Below, piece after piece: positions 26,009-34,235 of a stretch of 64,000 bases of DNA. Numbering within the stretch: the stretch's first letter is position 1; each line of letters starts with the position of its first letter. The notes under the pieces were generated by a model, which was not told the origin of the DNA, did not search any database, and was given only the letters and a program-made list of their open reading frames with translations. The position numbers and the translations under genes were made by a program. This stretch comes from Mucilaginibacter sabulilitoris (GTDB lineage: Bacteria > Bacteroidota > Bacteroidia > Sphingobacteriales > Sphingobacteriaceae), in assembly GCF_034262375.1 (NCBI RefSeq), contig NZ_CP139558.1:124001-188000 (forward strand), given 5' to 3'.

Positions 26009-26710
26009 ATGAAAACAGAATCACAAGAAAGCATATCAGATGCAAATATGGCCAGGCGGTCGTTTTTGCGCTATGCAGGTGTGGGTGTTGCGTCAATAGG
26101 CTTATTAGCTACCGCGGCTTGCCATAAAGATCACCAGGTTACACCAACACCAAACGGAGTTGACCTGGGCGCCAAAAATGATTTCGCTATTTTAAACTAT
26201 GCCTACGCGTTAGAGCAACTGGAAGCAGCATTTTATTTACAGGTTGCCGCTACTCCTTTCAGCGGCATAACTACTGCCGAAACCAAATTGTTAACCGATA
26301 TTCGTGATCACGAGGTTTTACACCGCGAATTTTTTAAAGCCGCCTTAGGAGCAAAAGCAATCCCCGATTTAACACCCGATTTTTCTTCTATTGATTTTAG
26401 CAGTCGTGCCAAAGTATTGGCCGCGGCAAAAGCTTTTGAAGATACCGGCGTTACTGCTTATGATGGCGCAGGTTACCTTATCGAAAGTCCAGATTACCTG
26501 TTGATAGCCGGCAAGATTGTTTCTGTAGAAGCACGTCATGCCGCACTGATCAGTAACATGATCACTCCGGGTTCCTTCGCAGGTGCCGATGTAATTGATA
26601 CCAGCAATAGTTTAAACAAATCGGCCACTATAGCGGAAGTCCTTAAGATAGCCAATGGTTTCTTAAAAACAAAAGTTAGTGCAATAAATTACGGTTACGT
26701 AGCATCTTAA
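26009..26710 (+). CDS. Ferritin-like domain lipoprotein with Tat-type signal
   Basis: The N-terminus has ARRSFLRYAGVGVASIGLL, a twin-arginine motif with hydrophobic core, then TAAC, a lipobox, so export as a Tat lipoprotein is likely. The rest matches the ferritin-like PF13668 family: EQLEAAFY near 70, DHEVLHREFFKAALG near 107, AFEDTGVTAYDGAGYL near 145 and SVEARHAALI near 172 supply the Glu/His residues of a four-helix di-iron-type site. The family is often called desiccation-related; its reaction is unknown. A second family member follows 11 bases downstream, indicating an operon. Confidence 0.85.
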   Translation: MKTESQESISDANMARRSFLRYAGVGVASIGLLATAACHKDHQVTPTPNGVDLGAKNDFAILNYAYALEQLEAAFYLQVAATPFSGITTAETKLLTDIRDHEVLHREFFKAALGAKAIPDLTPDFSSIDFSSRAKVLAAAKAFEDTGVTAYDGAGYLIESPDYLLIAGKIVSVEARHAALISNMITPGSFAGADVIDTSNSLNKSATIAEVLKIANGFLKTKVSAINYGYVAS

Positions 26711-26721
26711 AACCCATCGTC

Positions 26722-27579
26722 ATGAATTTATTTAACATAATAGATGAAATTGAAAATATTGATCCGGAAGTTTACGGAAAGCTAAGCCAGCGCCGTGATG
26801 TGATCAAAAATATAGCCAGTTTTGGTTCAAAAGTAGCAGTTGCCGCTTTACCGTTTGCTGTTGGTACAATGTTTAAAAAAGCTTATGCCGCCGACGCTTC
26901 GGCACCATCGGTAGTTGATGTATTGAATTACGCGCTTACGCTGGAGTACCTTGAATCTACCTTTTATAATGCAGGTAAAGACAAAGGCTCAGCTTTGATT
27001 CCGGCAGCAGCTGCTACTCAATACTTTAACCAGGTAACAACTGATGAGAACAATCACGTCACATTTTTAACATCAGTAATTAAATCATTGGGTGGAACGC
27101 CTGTTTCTAAACCAGAAATTGATTTAACAGCCGGTAATGGCTCAGGCAGCGGTCCGTTTGCCGATGTGTTAACAAATTATGCTACCTTCCTGGCTGTTGC
27201 ACAGGTATTTGAAGATACCGGTGTAAGAGCATATAAAGGCCAGGCGGGTTTTTTATTAAAAAACCAGGTAGTATTAACAGCAGCATTATCCATTCATGCG
27301 GTTGAAGCCCGCCATGCTTCAGCTATCCGCCAGATCCGTTCACAAACTCCTTGGATAACAAGCACCGCTGGTTTAGGTAATGATACCGGTATTGCACTTG
27401 TAAACGGTAATTATGATGGCGAACAAAATGTAAAACAAAGTACTGTTGATGTTACTACTTTAAAAAGTGCAACAAGCAGTTCTACCTCTGTAGCTGTAGC
27501 CACGGCAGCATTTGATGAGCCTTTAAGCAGCACGCAAGTACTTGCATTATTGCAGGGATCATTCCTGGTAAAAAAATAA
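26722..27579 (+). CDS. Ferritin-like domain protein, second of a pair
   Basis: The 285-residue protein has an internal twin-arginine motif (SQRRDVIKNIASFGSK, residue 23 onward) and a hydrophobic stretch ending KAYAAD, so it is probably exported by Tat. The four-helix signatures are conserved: TLEYLESTFYNAG, TTDENNHVTFLTSVI, AQVFEDTGVRAYKGQ and HAVEARHASAIRQIR. It sits 11 bases after its partner and probably works with it. A terminator shared with the next convergent gene follows. Confidence 0.85.
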   Translation: MNLFNIIDEIENIDPEVYGKLSQRRDVIKNIASFGSKVAVAALPFAVGTMFKKAYAADASAPSVVDVLNYALTLEYLESTFYNAGKDKGSALIPAAAATQYFNQVTTDENNHVTFLTSVIKSLGGTPVSKPEIDLTAGNGSGSGPFADVLTNYATFLAVAQVFEDTGVRAYKGQAGFLLKNQVVLTAALSIHAVEARHASAIRQIRSQTPWITSTAGLGNDTGIALVNGNYDGEQNVKQSTVDVTTLKSATSSSTSVAVATAAFDEPLSSTQVLALLQGSFLVKK

Positions 27580-27600
27580 TCAGGTTTTTGCTTTAGATTA

Positions 27601-27634
27601 AAAAGACCAGAAATTAATTGTCCTGGTCTTTTTT
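27601..27634. terminator. Bidirectional terminator
   Basis: AAAAGACCAG and CTGGTCTTTT form a 10-bp stem with a 12-base loop, flanked by A-run and T-run, between the convergent ferritin-like and thioredoxin genes. Confidence 0.75.
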
Positions 27635-27644
27635 ATTTATATGC

Positions 27645-28106
27645 TTATTTATTTAAAGCCTGTACACCAAATTTAATCAGGTCATCTGGTCGCATAAAAC
27701 CTTCTGTGCCATAAACAGGTTTCCCTTTCGCGTTAAAAATAATCAGTGTTGGATAGGCGCGCAATCCCCATTGTGCGGCAAGAGCAGGCCCTTGCCCCTT
27801 TTCCATATCAATGGCCACGTTAATAAAATTGCTGTTATAAAAATCGGCCACCTTATTATTTTTAAATGTAGTAGCCTTTAGCATTTTACAGGGGCCACAC
27901 CAGGTGGCATAGGCATCAACAAAAATGTATTTCTTTTGGGCTGCAGCCTGTTTTAACGCTTCGTTCCATGAATTTTCAATAAAGTCAATCTGGCCCGATT
28001 TTTTACCCGCTTTTGAAACCTGCTGAGCGTTACCAGTAAAGGCAAACAGCACTAAAAATAAGACGATAAAAAAAACGGATGGTTGTTTAAAATTCAGAAA
28101 TTTCAT
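27645..28106 (-). CDS. Thioredoxin-fold protein, exported
   Basis: The ATG at 28106 is preferred because it opens a signal sequence (residues 1-28, ending GNAQ); an upstream in-frame start would add 13 unlikely residues. The mature part is a single thioredoxin fold with the redox site WCGPCK (cysteines 70 and 73) after YIFVDAYAT, and the cis-Pro turn AYPTLIIF near 122. It probably reduces or isomerises disulfides in the periplasm. Length is typical (153 residues). Confidence 0.9.
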   Translation of the reverse strand: MKFLNFKQPSVFFIVLFLVLFAFTGNAQQVSKAGKKSGQIDFIENSWNEALKQAAAQKKYIFVDAYATWCGPCKMLKATTFKNNKVADFYNSNFINVAIDMEKGQGPALAAQWGLRAYPTLIIFNAKGKPVYGTEGFMRPDDLIKFGVQALNK

Positions 28107-28136
28107 AGCTGTACAGCGGTTTATTATGAGCCATAA

Positions 28137-28177
28137 AAATAGCACATATAAATCAAATTAGTTTATATGTGCTATTT
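28137..28177 (-). terminator. Terminator of the DUF6600 gene
   Basis: A perfect 16-bp stem (AAATAGCACATATAAA with its complement) has a 9-base loop and on the minus strand is followed by TTTTTATGG. It lies just after the DUF6600 stop codon. Confidence 0.7.
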
Positions 28178-28202
28178 CTCCCATGTCTAAATCTGACCAG
28201 TA

Positions 28203-29993
28203 TTAATTATTGCCCTGGGGCCTTGTGCGGTGGGCCTCCTGTTGCCGCTGCTGTTGTTGTTGCCGCTGGGCTTCCTGCTGTTGCTGGCGTTGAGCTTGTT
28301 GTTGTTGCCGCTGGGCTTCCTGCTGTTGCTGGCGTTGAGCCTGTTGCTGTTGGCGCTGAGCCTCCTGCTGTTGCTGGCGTTGAGCCTGTTGTTGTTGACG
28401 CTGAGCTTCCTGCTGTTGCTGGCGCTGGGCCTGTTGCTGTTGACGCTGAGCTTCCTGCTGTTGCTGGCGCTGGGCCTGTTGCTGTTGGCGCTGAGCCTCC
28501 TGCTGTTGCTGACGTTCAGCCTGTTGCTGTTGACGTTGTGCCTCTTGCTGGCGCTGAGCTTGTTCTTGTTGACGTTGGGCGGATTGTTGTTGCTCACGCT
28601 GAGCAGCTTGTTGCCTTTGTTCGTCAGATTGTTGCTGACGTCTTGCGCCCTGCTGTTTTCTCTGCTCTTCTTGTTGCTGCTGACGTTGCACCTCTTGCTG
28701 TTGCTGGCGCTGAGCGGCTTGTTGCCTTTGCTCATCAGACTGCTGCTGACGCCTTGTAGCCTGTTGCTTTTGCTGGTCTTGCTGTTGGTGACGTTGTGTT
28801 TCCTGTTGTTGCTGACGCTGAACTGCCTGCTGCCTTTGCTCATCAGATTGCTGCTGACGCCTTGCACCCTGCTGTTTCTTTTGCTCTTCTTGCTGCTGGC
28901 GCTGTGCTTCCTGCTGTTGCTGGCGTTGGGCAGCTTGTTGTTGCTGAACATTTTTTGCATCCGGTTGCCCGGTACGCTGTCCTGAACCACCATGTTGATT
29001 TGCAGGCTGACCTGGCCGCGCACTCGGCTGGTCCGGACGTTTGTTATCTGGTTGTGCTTGCCTTACCGGCCTGTTGTTATTAACTTTTACCAGTTTGTTA
29101 TCATTACTTTTAGCAACCTGAGCTAATCGCGCGGCATTACCACGGTTTACAGTTGCCTGTCCGCCTACACGGTGTGCAATACCTTCATTAGGGTGTTCTT
29201 TTCTGTATTCGGCAGCATTTACTACTCTGGCCGGACGGGCATCAGGGGCTTTCCTTATTTCTGGACGGTAAATATTCAGCCTGTTATTGCTGATGCTCGG
29301 CCTGCCGGTAGGCCTGTTTACATTATTTACCCTGTACACCTGTACATTTTGCCTGGTAACCCGCCTTACCTCGTTAATACGTGGACCGGTTACATAGGTG
29401 CGTTTATTATAAACATAAGTATTGTTAATAATGGTAGTACGGTGTATAATATTTACTACGCGGGTATGTGGCTCGTAATAATTATAAATATTGGGGCGGT
29501 TTATATACTCCTGCCGTGCACATACCCAATAATAATCGGGCACCTGGTAACTATTACCGAACGAAAGGCTAATACTTATACCAGGTTGTAAAGGGGCCCA
29601 TCCATAATAACCGCCACCGCTGCGCCAGTTAACCCAGGCCGGAGCCCATTCATGTCCCGGAATCCATTCCCATCCGTAATAATCATCATAACGCCAGCGG
29701 CCATAGTGGAAGGTTGCCCATCCCCATGGATAATCAGAAACCCATGTGTTACCATAATCGGTTACAACCCAATGGCCACGGGTGGCATAGGGCCTAAAGC
29801 CGTCTTCTGCATCGGGAATCCAAACGTTACCGTAAGTAGGGTCATCTACCCAGGTACCGTAAGGATCAAGTTCGTCGTAAAATTCCTGGTCAGAAACATA
29901 TTCCCCTTCCTGAGCCCGGGTTTTATTCGGAGCGGCCAGCACAATTAAAAATGCTATTAAACTTAAACCGCATATTTTCTTTATCAATTTCAT
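28203..29993 (-). CDS. DUF6600/YXWGXW envelope protein with long glutamine-rich tail
   Basis: After a signal peptide (residues 1-27) the protein shows repeated W-rich units of the YXWGXW/DUF6600 type: DPYGTWVDDPTYGNVWIPDA, DYPWGWATFHYGRW, and YYGWEWIPGHEWAPAWVNW, ending YGWAPLQPG. The second half, from about residue 340, is low-complexity and made of Q, R, A and E. It contains 15-residue (45-bp) near-perfect tandem units in its last 120 residues. Such proteins probably sit in the envelope; the Q-rich tail could form an extended or coiled stalk. Tail length is likely to vary between strains. Confidence 0.8.
   Translation of the reverse strand: MKLIKKICGLSLIAFLIVLAAPNKTRAQEGEYVSDQEFYDELDPYGTWVDDPTYGNVWIPDAEDGFRPYATRGHWVVTDYGNTWVSDYPWGWATFHYGRWRYDDYYGWEWIPGHEWAPAWVNWRSGGGYYGWAPLQPGISISLSFGNSYQVPDYYWVCARQEYINRPNIYNYYEPHTRVVNIIHRTTIINNTYVYNKRTYVTGPRINEVRRVTRQNVQVYRVNNVNRPTGRPSISNNRLNIYRPEIRKAPDARPARVVNAAEYRKEHPNEGIAHRVGGQATVNRGNAARLAQVAKSNDNKLVKVNNNRPVRQAQPDNKRPDQPSARPGQPANQHGGSGQRTGQPDAKNVQQQQAAQRQQQQEAQRQQQEEQKKQQGARRQQQSDEQRQQAVQRQQQQETQRHQQQDQQKQQATRRQQQSDEQRQQAAQRQQQQEVQRQQQQEEQRKQQGARRQQQSDEQRQQAAQREQQQSAQRQQEQAQRQQEAQRQQQQAERQQQQEAQRQQQQAQRQQQQEAQRQQQQAQRQQQQEAQRQQQQAQRQQQQEAQRQQQQAQRQQQQEAQRQQQQAQRQQQQEAQRQQQQQRQQEAHRTRPQGNN
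28235..28530. repeat. 45-bp tandem repeats in the Q-rich tail gene
   Basis: A 15-codon unit coding for QQQQEAQRQQQQAQR repeats about six times in the coding strand, with silent and some replacement changes. The same DNA also leaves frames open in all readings, which explains the long antisense frames rejected below. Confidence 0.75.
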
Positions 29994-30177
29994 TTTTTGT
30001 CAGGATTAAATGATTGGTTTATAAGTATGACCAGACAAATTGTAAAACGTTTAAACCAAGAATTGTTTTGTCTGTTAATATAGCTCAATTAACATGCCGT
30101 GAAACTTTTTATTTATACCTTGCATAAGCTATATTAGACATTAAATAATTTTACATTTTACTATCTATACTATTACC

Positions 30178-31140
30178 ATGAGTACAGTAAATATCCCAAG
30201 GCTTGATCTGGACAGTTATATAAATGGCAGCGCGGCCGAACGCAAACAATTTTCGGACGATATTGGCCGGGCATTTAACGAAACCGGCTTTGTAACCATT
30301 ACCAATCACGGTTTAAGCAAACAATTAATAGATGAGCTTTACCAACAGGTGAAGGCCCTGTTTGCATTGCCCGAGGATACCAAACACAAATATGAAATAC
30401 CCGGGCTTGCAGGTCAGCGTGGATACACTGGTAAAGGAAAAGAAACCGCCAAAGGGTTTAAAACCCCCGACTTAAAGGAGTTTTGGCAAATAGGCCAAAC
30501 CGTAACAGATGGCTCACCCATTAAGGAGCAATACCCTGATAACATAACGGTTGATGAACTTCCTGTTTTTAACACTACGACACGTGAGGTATATAAAAAA
30601 CTGGAATCTGCGGGTACACATCTGCTTAGGGCCATCGCGGTATATTTGAATTTAGACGAGAATTATTTTGATAATAAAGTGCACAATGGAAATTCTATAC
30701 TGCGCACCTTGCATTATTTCCCTATTCTCGACCCTGATTCGGTACCTGCCGACGCAGTACGTGCCGGTGCACATGAAGATATAAACCTGATTACCTTGCT
30801 GATTGGCGCAAGTGCCGATGGATTGGAACTACTTACCCGCGAAGGCAACTGGTTTCCGGTTAAGGCTCATGGGGAAGACCTGGTAGTGAATGTGGGCGAT
30901 ATGTTGCAGCGCCTAACTAATAACAAGTTAAAATCAACCACGCACAGGGTAGTAAACCCACCCCGCGAGCTGATGAAAAACTCCCGTTACTCGGTTCCAT
31001 TTTTCCTACACCCGGTATCAGACATGGAATTAACCAGCCTTGAAACCTGTATAGACGCGCAACATCCTAAATTATACCCGGACATTACAGCAGGCGAATA
31101 CCTGGATGAGCGACTAAGAGAGATTGGCTTAAAAATGTAG
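30178..31140 (+). CDS. 2-oxoglutarate/Fe(II) oxygenase of the isopenicillin N synthase family
   Basis: The 320-residue protein has the N-terminal DIOX_N part (RKQFSDDIGRAFNETGFVTI near 23-42) and the double-stranded beta-helix with the iron triad H199-x-D201 (AGAHEDINLITLLIG) and H256 (STTHRVVNPP), and the 2OG-binding R270-x-S272 (NSRYSVPFF). The family oxidises small molecules in the cytoplasm; the substrate is not evident from sequence or context. Length is normal. It is transcribed alone, followed by a palindrome. Confidence 0.87.
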   Translation: MSTVNIPRLDLDSYINGSAAERKQFSDDIGRAFNETGFVTITNHGLSKQLIDELYQQVKALFALPEDTKHKYEIPGLAGQRGYTGKGKETAKGFKTPDLKEFWQIGQTVTDGSPIKEQYPDNITVDELPVFNTTTREVYKKLESAGTHLLRAIAVYLNLDENYFDNKVHNGNSILRTLHYFPILDPDSVPADAVRAGAHEDINLITLLIGASADGLELLTREGNWFPVKAHGEDLVVNVGDMLQRLTNNKLKSTTHRVVNPPRELMKNSRYSVPFFLHPVSDMELTSLETCIDAQHPKLYPDITAGEYLDERLREIGLKM

Positions 31141-31148
31141 TAAAACAT

Positions 31149-31172
31149 AAGAGACGCATCACATGCGTCTCT
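31149..31172. repeat. Palindromic intergenic repeat GAGACGCAT...ATGCGTCTC
   Basis: AAGAGACGCA and TGCGTCTCTT form a near-perfect stem around TCACA, followed about 25 bases later by a degenerate second copy (GAGGCACATTACATGTGTCTC). Palindromes with this GAGACGC core are widespread between genes in many Bacteroidota. It also serves as a terminator-like structure between the convergent genes. Confidence 0.6.
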
Positions 31173-31237
31173 TATGTTTCTTTCTTTCGCAGAGGCACAT
31201 TACATGTGTCTCTTTCTATTTTCTGGTCTCACAAATC

Positions 31238-32212
31238 TTATTTTTTACTCTCCCCACGTGCAGACGTTTTTCCTTGTACATGTAAAGTTATATTGCTCGA
31301 GTGCATAAAGCCAAGCGTAGTACCCGGAATAATTTTAAAATAATATTTTAAATAGCTATCCATCACGCTTTGCGAAAGATGGATATATGATTTTTGAGCC
31401 TCTTCGCCAACCATTGAAAAGTCAATTAGCGGACGCAGGTAATGCATCTCGCCCCTGTCATCTACGCAAGCCGTAAACGAATAATAAAAATCGGCATAAG
31501 CTTTATCAATATTGATATCATATTCCGGGCTAAGATAATCGGTAGCGGTATCAAAATTATTCATGATATCGGGCTTTGTACGCAACTGTTTGGCGGTTAC
31601 CAAAGGGCTTTTGCTTATGAACTGAACAGGGTGCCTGGCTGCAAAAGCCTTGGTAATATCTTTATTGGCCTTGATCACTAATGATTTTACAAACTGTGTG
31701 TCGCGGCGACTTGGTCGTCTTAATGTCGCGGTATCGGAGTGTAATACGTTTTTGATATAATTATCTGCATAAAACAACATATACACTTTTGATCCATTAA
31801 TCTCTATCGAGTCGTTCTTAGCTTTAAGTATTTCCAGTACCAAACTGTCTTTATTCATTTTTTTAACCCTGAGCCAAGCCCTTGCTGTATTGAAGACAGA
31901 ATCATACCCACGACTAAGCGGGAAATTAAGGAATTGCTTTTTGATAGGACTGTATACACTTGCTGAATCGTCAGACACAAAATTTATCTGCCATTGAGGC
32001 TCCAGTTGGTATCCATAAGCATTTAACGCAAGGCCATTCTTTTGAAGCCGCTGCACTTCACTGTAATGTATTCCTTGAATTGGTTTAAATGATATAAGCT
32101 GCTTTTTGCTACTACTTGAACTTGCATTATTGCATGCGGTATATATAATTGAAATTACGACCAGCAATATTGGCCCGAAAGCTTCTATTAATTTTTTATT
32201 CATATTAAACAT
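31238..32212 (-). CDS. Hypothetical lipoprotein, 324 aa
   Basis: The N-terminus ends IIYTAC and then a serine-rich linker (NNASSSSSKKQ), a lipoprotein signal; the start may be the first or the second of two closely spaced in-frame ATGs (32212 or 32203). The mature protein is rich in beta-type stretches and lysine, with LHSDTATLRRPSRRDTQFVK and a C-terminal region of alternating strands. I do not recognise a family. It is transcribed alone. Confidence 0.55.
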   Translation of the reverse strand: MFNMNKKLIEAFGPILLVVISIIYTACNNASSSSSKKQLISFKPIQGIHYSEVQRLQKNGLALNAYGYQLEPQWQINFVSDDSASVYSPIKKQFLNFPLSRGYDSVFNTARAWLRVKKMNKDSLVLEILKAKNDSIEINGSKVYMLFYADNYIKNVLHSDTATLRRPSRRDTQFVKSLVIKANKDITKAFAARHPVQFISKSPLVTAKQLRTKPDIMNNFDTATDYLSPEYDINIDKAYADFYYSFTACVDDRGEMHYLRPLIDFSMVGEEAQKSYIHLSQSVMDSYLKYYFKIIPGTTLGFMHSSNITLHVQGKTSARGESKK

Positions 32213-32358
32213 TTCGGTTTAAATATATAATTCAACAAGTTGATATAAATGGTTTTGTGGTAATAATGTTTGCACGCAACTTCATTTTGCAAAACCGAAG
32301 GCTGAAAATAAACAGAAGATTGTTGGGAATGCTGAGGTAACAAAAAATGGCAGGTAAA

Positions 32359-32847
32359 TTAATTTACTTTTTTCATTTCTTCCTGTATGGCCCGTAAAAA
32401 CTCATTGGCATGCTGCGAGCCAATGATGTACAGCAGGCCGTCCCTGTCTGTAAGGTGAATAGCATCATTACCCGCTGCGTAAAAGCGAATAGTTCCTTTA
32501 GTATGCAGGTTATATACCGGATTATTGAACAGGTAACGGCTGTATATACCTTTTTCAACCTTAACAATACTGTTCAGGTCAATTTTTACCAGGCGGGCTG
32601 TCCACAAACCGTTAAGCAATATGCTTTTGTTTTGCACCCTGGTACCAAAATGAAGCAAAAAACCCATGATAATGGATATAATGATAATGGCAAAGCCAAC
32701 TACCACCAGCAGGTCGCCGTTGCGTTCACGTTCATCGGTAAAAAAATAGGCTGCAAAGCAAAACATGGCCAAAACCAGGCGTATGGTAATAGGTATAAAT
32801 TCCCTGCCGAGGTACTGTTTTTCTACAAAGATCGGTTTATCGCTCAT
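32359..32847 (-). CDS. Small membrane protein with PH-like domain
   Basis: Two membrane helices at about residues 19-34 and 45-63 are followed by a short cytoplasmic domain whose LWTARLVKIDLNSIVKVEKG pattern resembles YdbT/bacterial-PH type folds. Its ATG overlaps the stop of tilS by four bases (ATGA), so the two are translationally coupled. Function unknown. Confidence 0.6.
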   Translation of the reverse strand: MSDKPIFVEKQYLGREFIPITIRLVLAMFCFAAYFFTDERERNGDLLVVVGFAIIIISIIMGFLLHFGTRVQNKSILLNGLWTARLVKIDLNSIVKVEKGIYSRYLFNNPVYNLHTKGTIRFYAAGNDAIHLTDRDGLLYIIGSQHANEFLRAIQEEMKKVN

Positions 32848-34181
32848 CTTAATTTGTACAGTTCGAAGATAGTAACTTTTTTAGTGTTATTGTTTACTTT
32901 ATACCTTTCATCGGGCCGGTAACTGCCTACCCATATCACATCGCCGTTGCCATTTACAAGCAAAGGCACTTCATTTTTTTGATGCAGCGCTATTTTCTGG
33001 CCGATGAAAAAATCGCTGAGCTTTTTTCGCCCCTTCATCCCCAGCGGATAAAAATGATCGCCCTCCTGCCATGCCCGCACGGTTAATGGAAATATCAGCA
33101 GGGCCGAATCAACCGACACCGCCATCGGATTGTCTTTTACAATCAACGGGCTATCATCATGCAAAATATTCAACTTATAATTGCCATAATGCACCTCCCG
33201 TGTTTTCTCTGCAATTAGCGCAGCTTTCCGCAGTTCGTTTGTCTTTTTTTGCAGTATAAACCTGTCACGGTCACGTATCAGCAAAAACCCTGCAGACTCA
33301 AATACCCTTCCCGGGTGTTTATCCAATACCGATATCAGATCATCAACGGTTGTTTCATTAAAACCGTATTCCTGCAGCAATTTAAACAACAATAACCTGA
33401 TGGGGTTTAACTGCTTTACGTCATCAAGCAACAAATAATTACCATCGGCCCCGTGTCTAATTACAGTTTTTTTAAGTTCGGCTACTTGGCTTTCAAGCAA
33501 TATTTCCAGGTCGCGAAAGTGTTTCAGGTTGTTTTCAAATGTTTTTTCAAGGCTGGGGTTTAGCTCCTTTAATTTGGGTATCACCTCCAGCCGTAGTTTA
33601 TTACGGGCGTATTTGGTAGATGAGTTAGAGCTATCCTCCACCAAATCAAGCTTATTATCAACTACCAACGCGGTTATTTCTTCGCGCCTTAAAAATAACA
33701 GCGGACGCACCAGATTGCCATTTTTGGGCAAAATACCATGCAAGCCGGCTATCCCGGTTCCGCGCGTAAGGTTTAACAATATTGTTTCAATTGTGTCGTT
33801 TTGGTGGTGTGCAAGCGCAATAACCTGGTAGTCTGATTGCTGGCTAACAGTATCAAACCATTGATAACGCAGTTCGCGCGCGGCCATCTGTATAGATATT
33901 TTATTGTCGGCCGCATAATTCCGGGTATCAAAATTGATGGTATGGAAAGGTACACGAAGCCGGTTGGCCAGATTGTTGCAAAACTCCTGGTCGCGCAAGG
34001 CCTCGTCGCCACGCAGCTGAAAGTTACAGTGTGCAATGCCAAAGGTGTAGCCCGCCGCTTTTAACAGGTGAGCCATTAAAACAGAGTCGGTGCCACCGCT
34101 TACAGCAGCTAAAATTTTGCTGCCGGCGGCAAATAGATTATTTTGTTCAATAAAATCAACAAACTGTTTAACTGGTAGCAT
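32844..34181 (-). CDS. tilS: tRNA(Ile)-lysidine synthase TilS
   Basis: Uses ATP and lysine to convert cytidine-34 of the CAU-anticodon tRNA-Ile to lysidine, which makes it read AUA. The N-terminal PP-loop motif AAVSGGTDS (residues 25-33), the AHCNFQLRG and IALAHHQNDTIETILLN segments typical of TilS, and a C-terminal domain with LKNTRLTR-like RARNKLRLEVIPKL and YPLGMKGRKKLSDFFI identify it. Length (445 aa) fits Bacteroidota. It reads divergently from the OstA-like gene 55 bases away. Confidence 0.95.
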   Translation of the reverse strand: MLPVKQFVDFIEQNNLFAAGSKILAAVSGGTDSVLMAHLLKAAGYTFGIAHCNFQLRGDEALRDQEFCNNLANRLRVPFHTINFDTRNYAADNKISIQMAARELRYQWFDTVSQQSDYQVIALAHHQNDTIETILLNLTRGTGIAGLHGILPKNGNLVRPLLFLRREEITALVVDNKLDLVEDSSNSSTKYARNKLRLEVIPKLKELNPSLEKTFENNLKHFRDLEILLESQVAELKKTVIRHGADGNYLLLDDVKQLNPIRLLLFKLLQEYGFNETTVDDLISVLDKHPGRVFESAGFLLIRDRDRFILQKKTNELRKAALIAEKTREVHYGNYKLNILHDDSPLIVKDNPMAVSVDSALLIFPLTVRAWQEGDHFYPLGMKGRKKLSDFFIGQKIALHQKNEVPLLVNGNGDVIWVGSYRPDERYKVNNNTKKVTIFELYKLR

Positions 34182-34219
34182 TCACCAAAATTATTAATTT
34201 AATAACCCCAACAAAAAAC

Positions 34220-34227
34220 TAATTTTG
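34220..34227 (+). promoter_or_regulatory. Candidate -7 box of the OstA-like gene
   Basis: TAATTTTG fits the Bacteroidota TAnnTTTG consensus and lies 8 bases before the start codon. No clear TTG is found at the usual spacing, so the call is weak; transcription would start just before the ATG. Confidence 0.3.
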
Positions 34228-34235
34228 CCAACGCA

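Noticed and set aside
28235..28530. Possible CRISPR array
   Set aside because: The repeats are contiguous 45-bp coding units with no unique spacers, and no cas genes are present anywhere in the window.
28230..28985. Long leucine-rich plus-strand frame (251 codons), and alanine/valine-rich or serine/asparagine-rich frames in the same place
   Set aside because: They are reverse or shifted readings of the CAG/CAA-type repeats of the Q-rich DUF6600 gene; low complexity and no start context.
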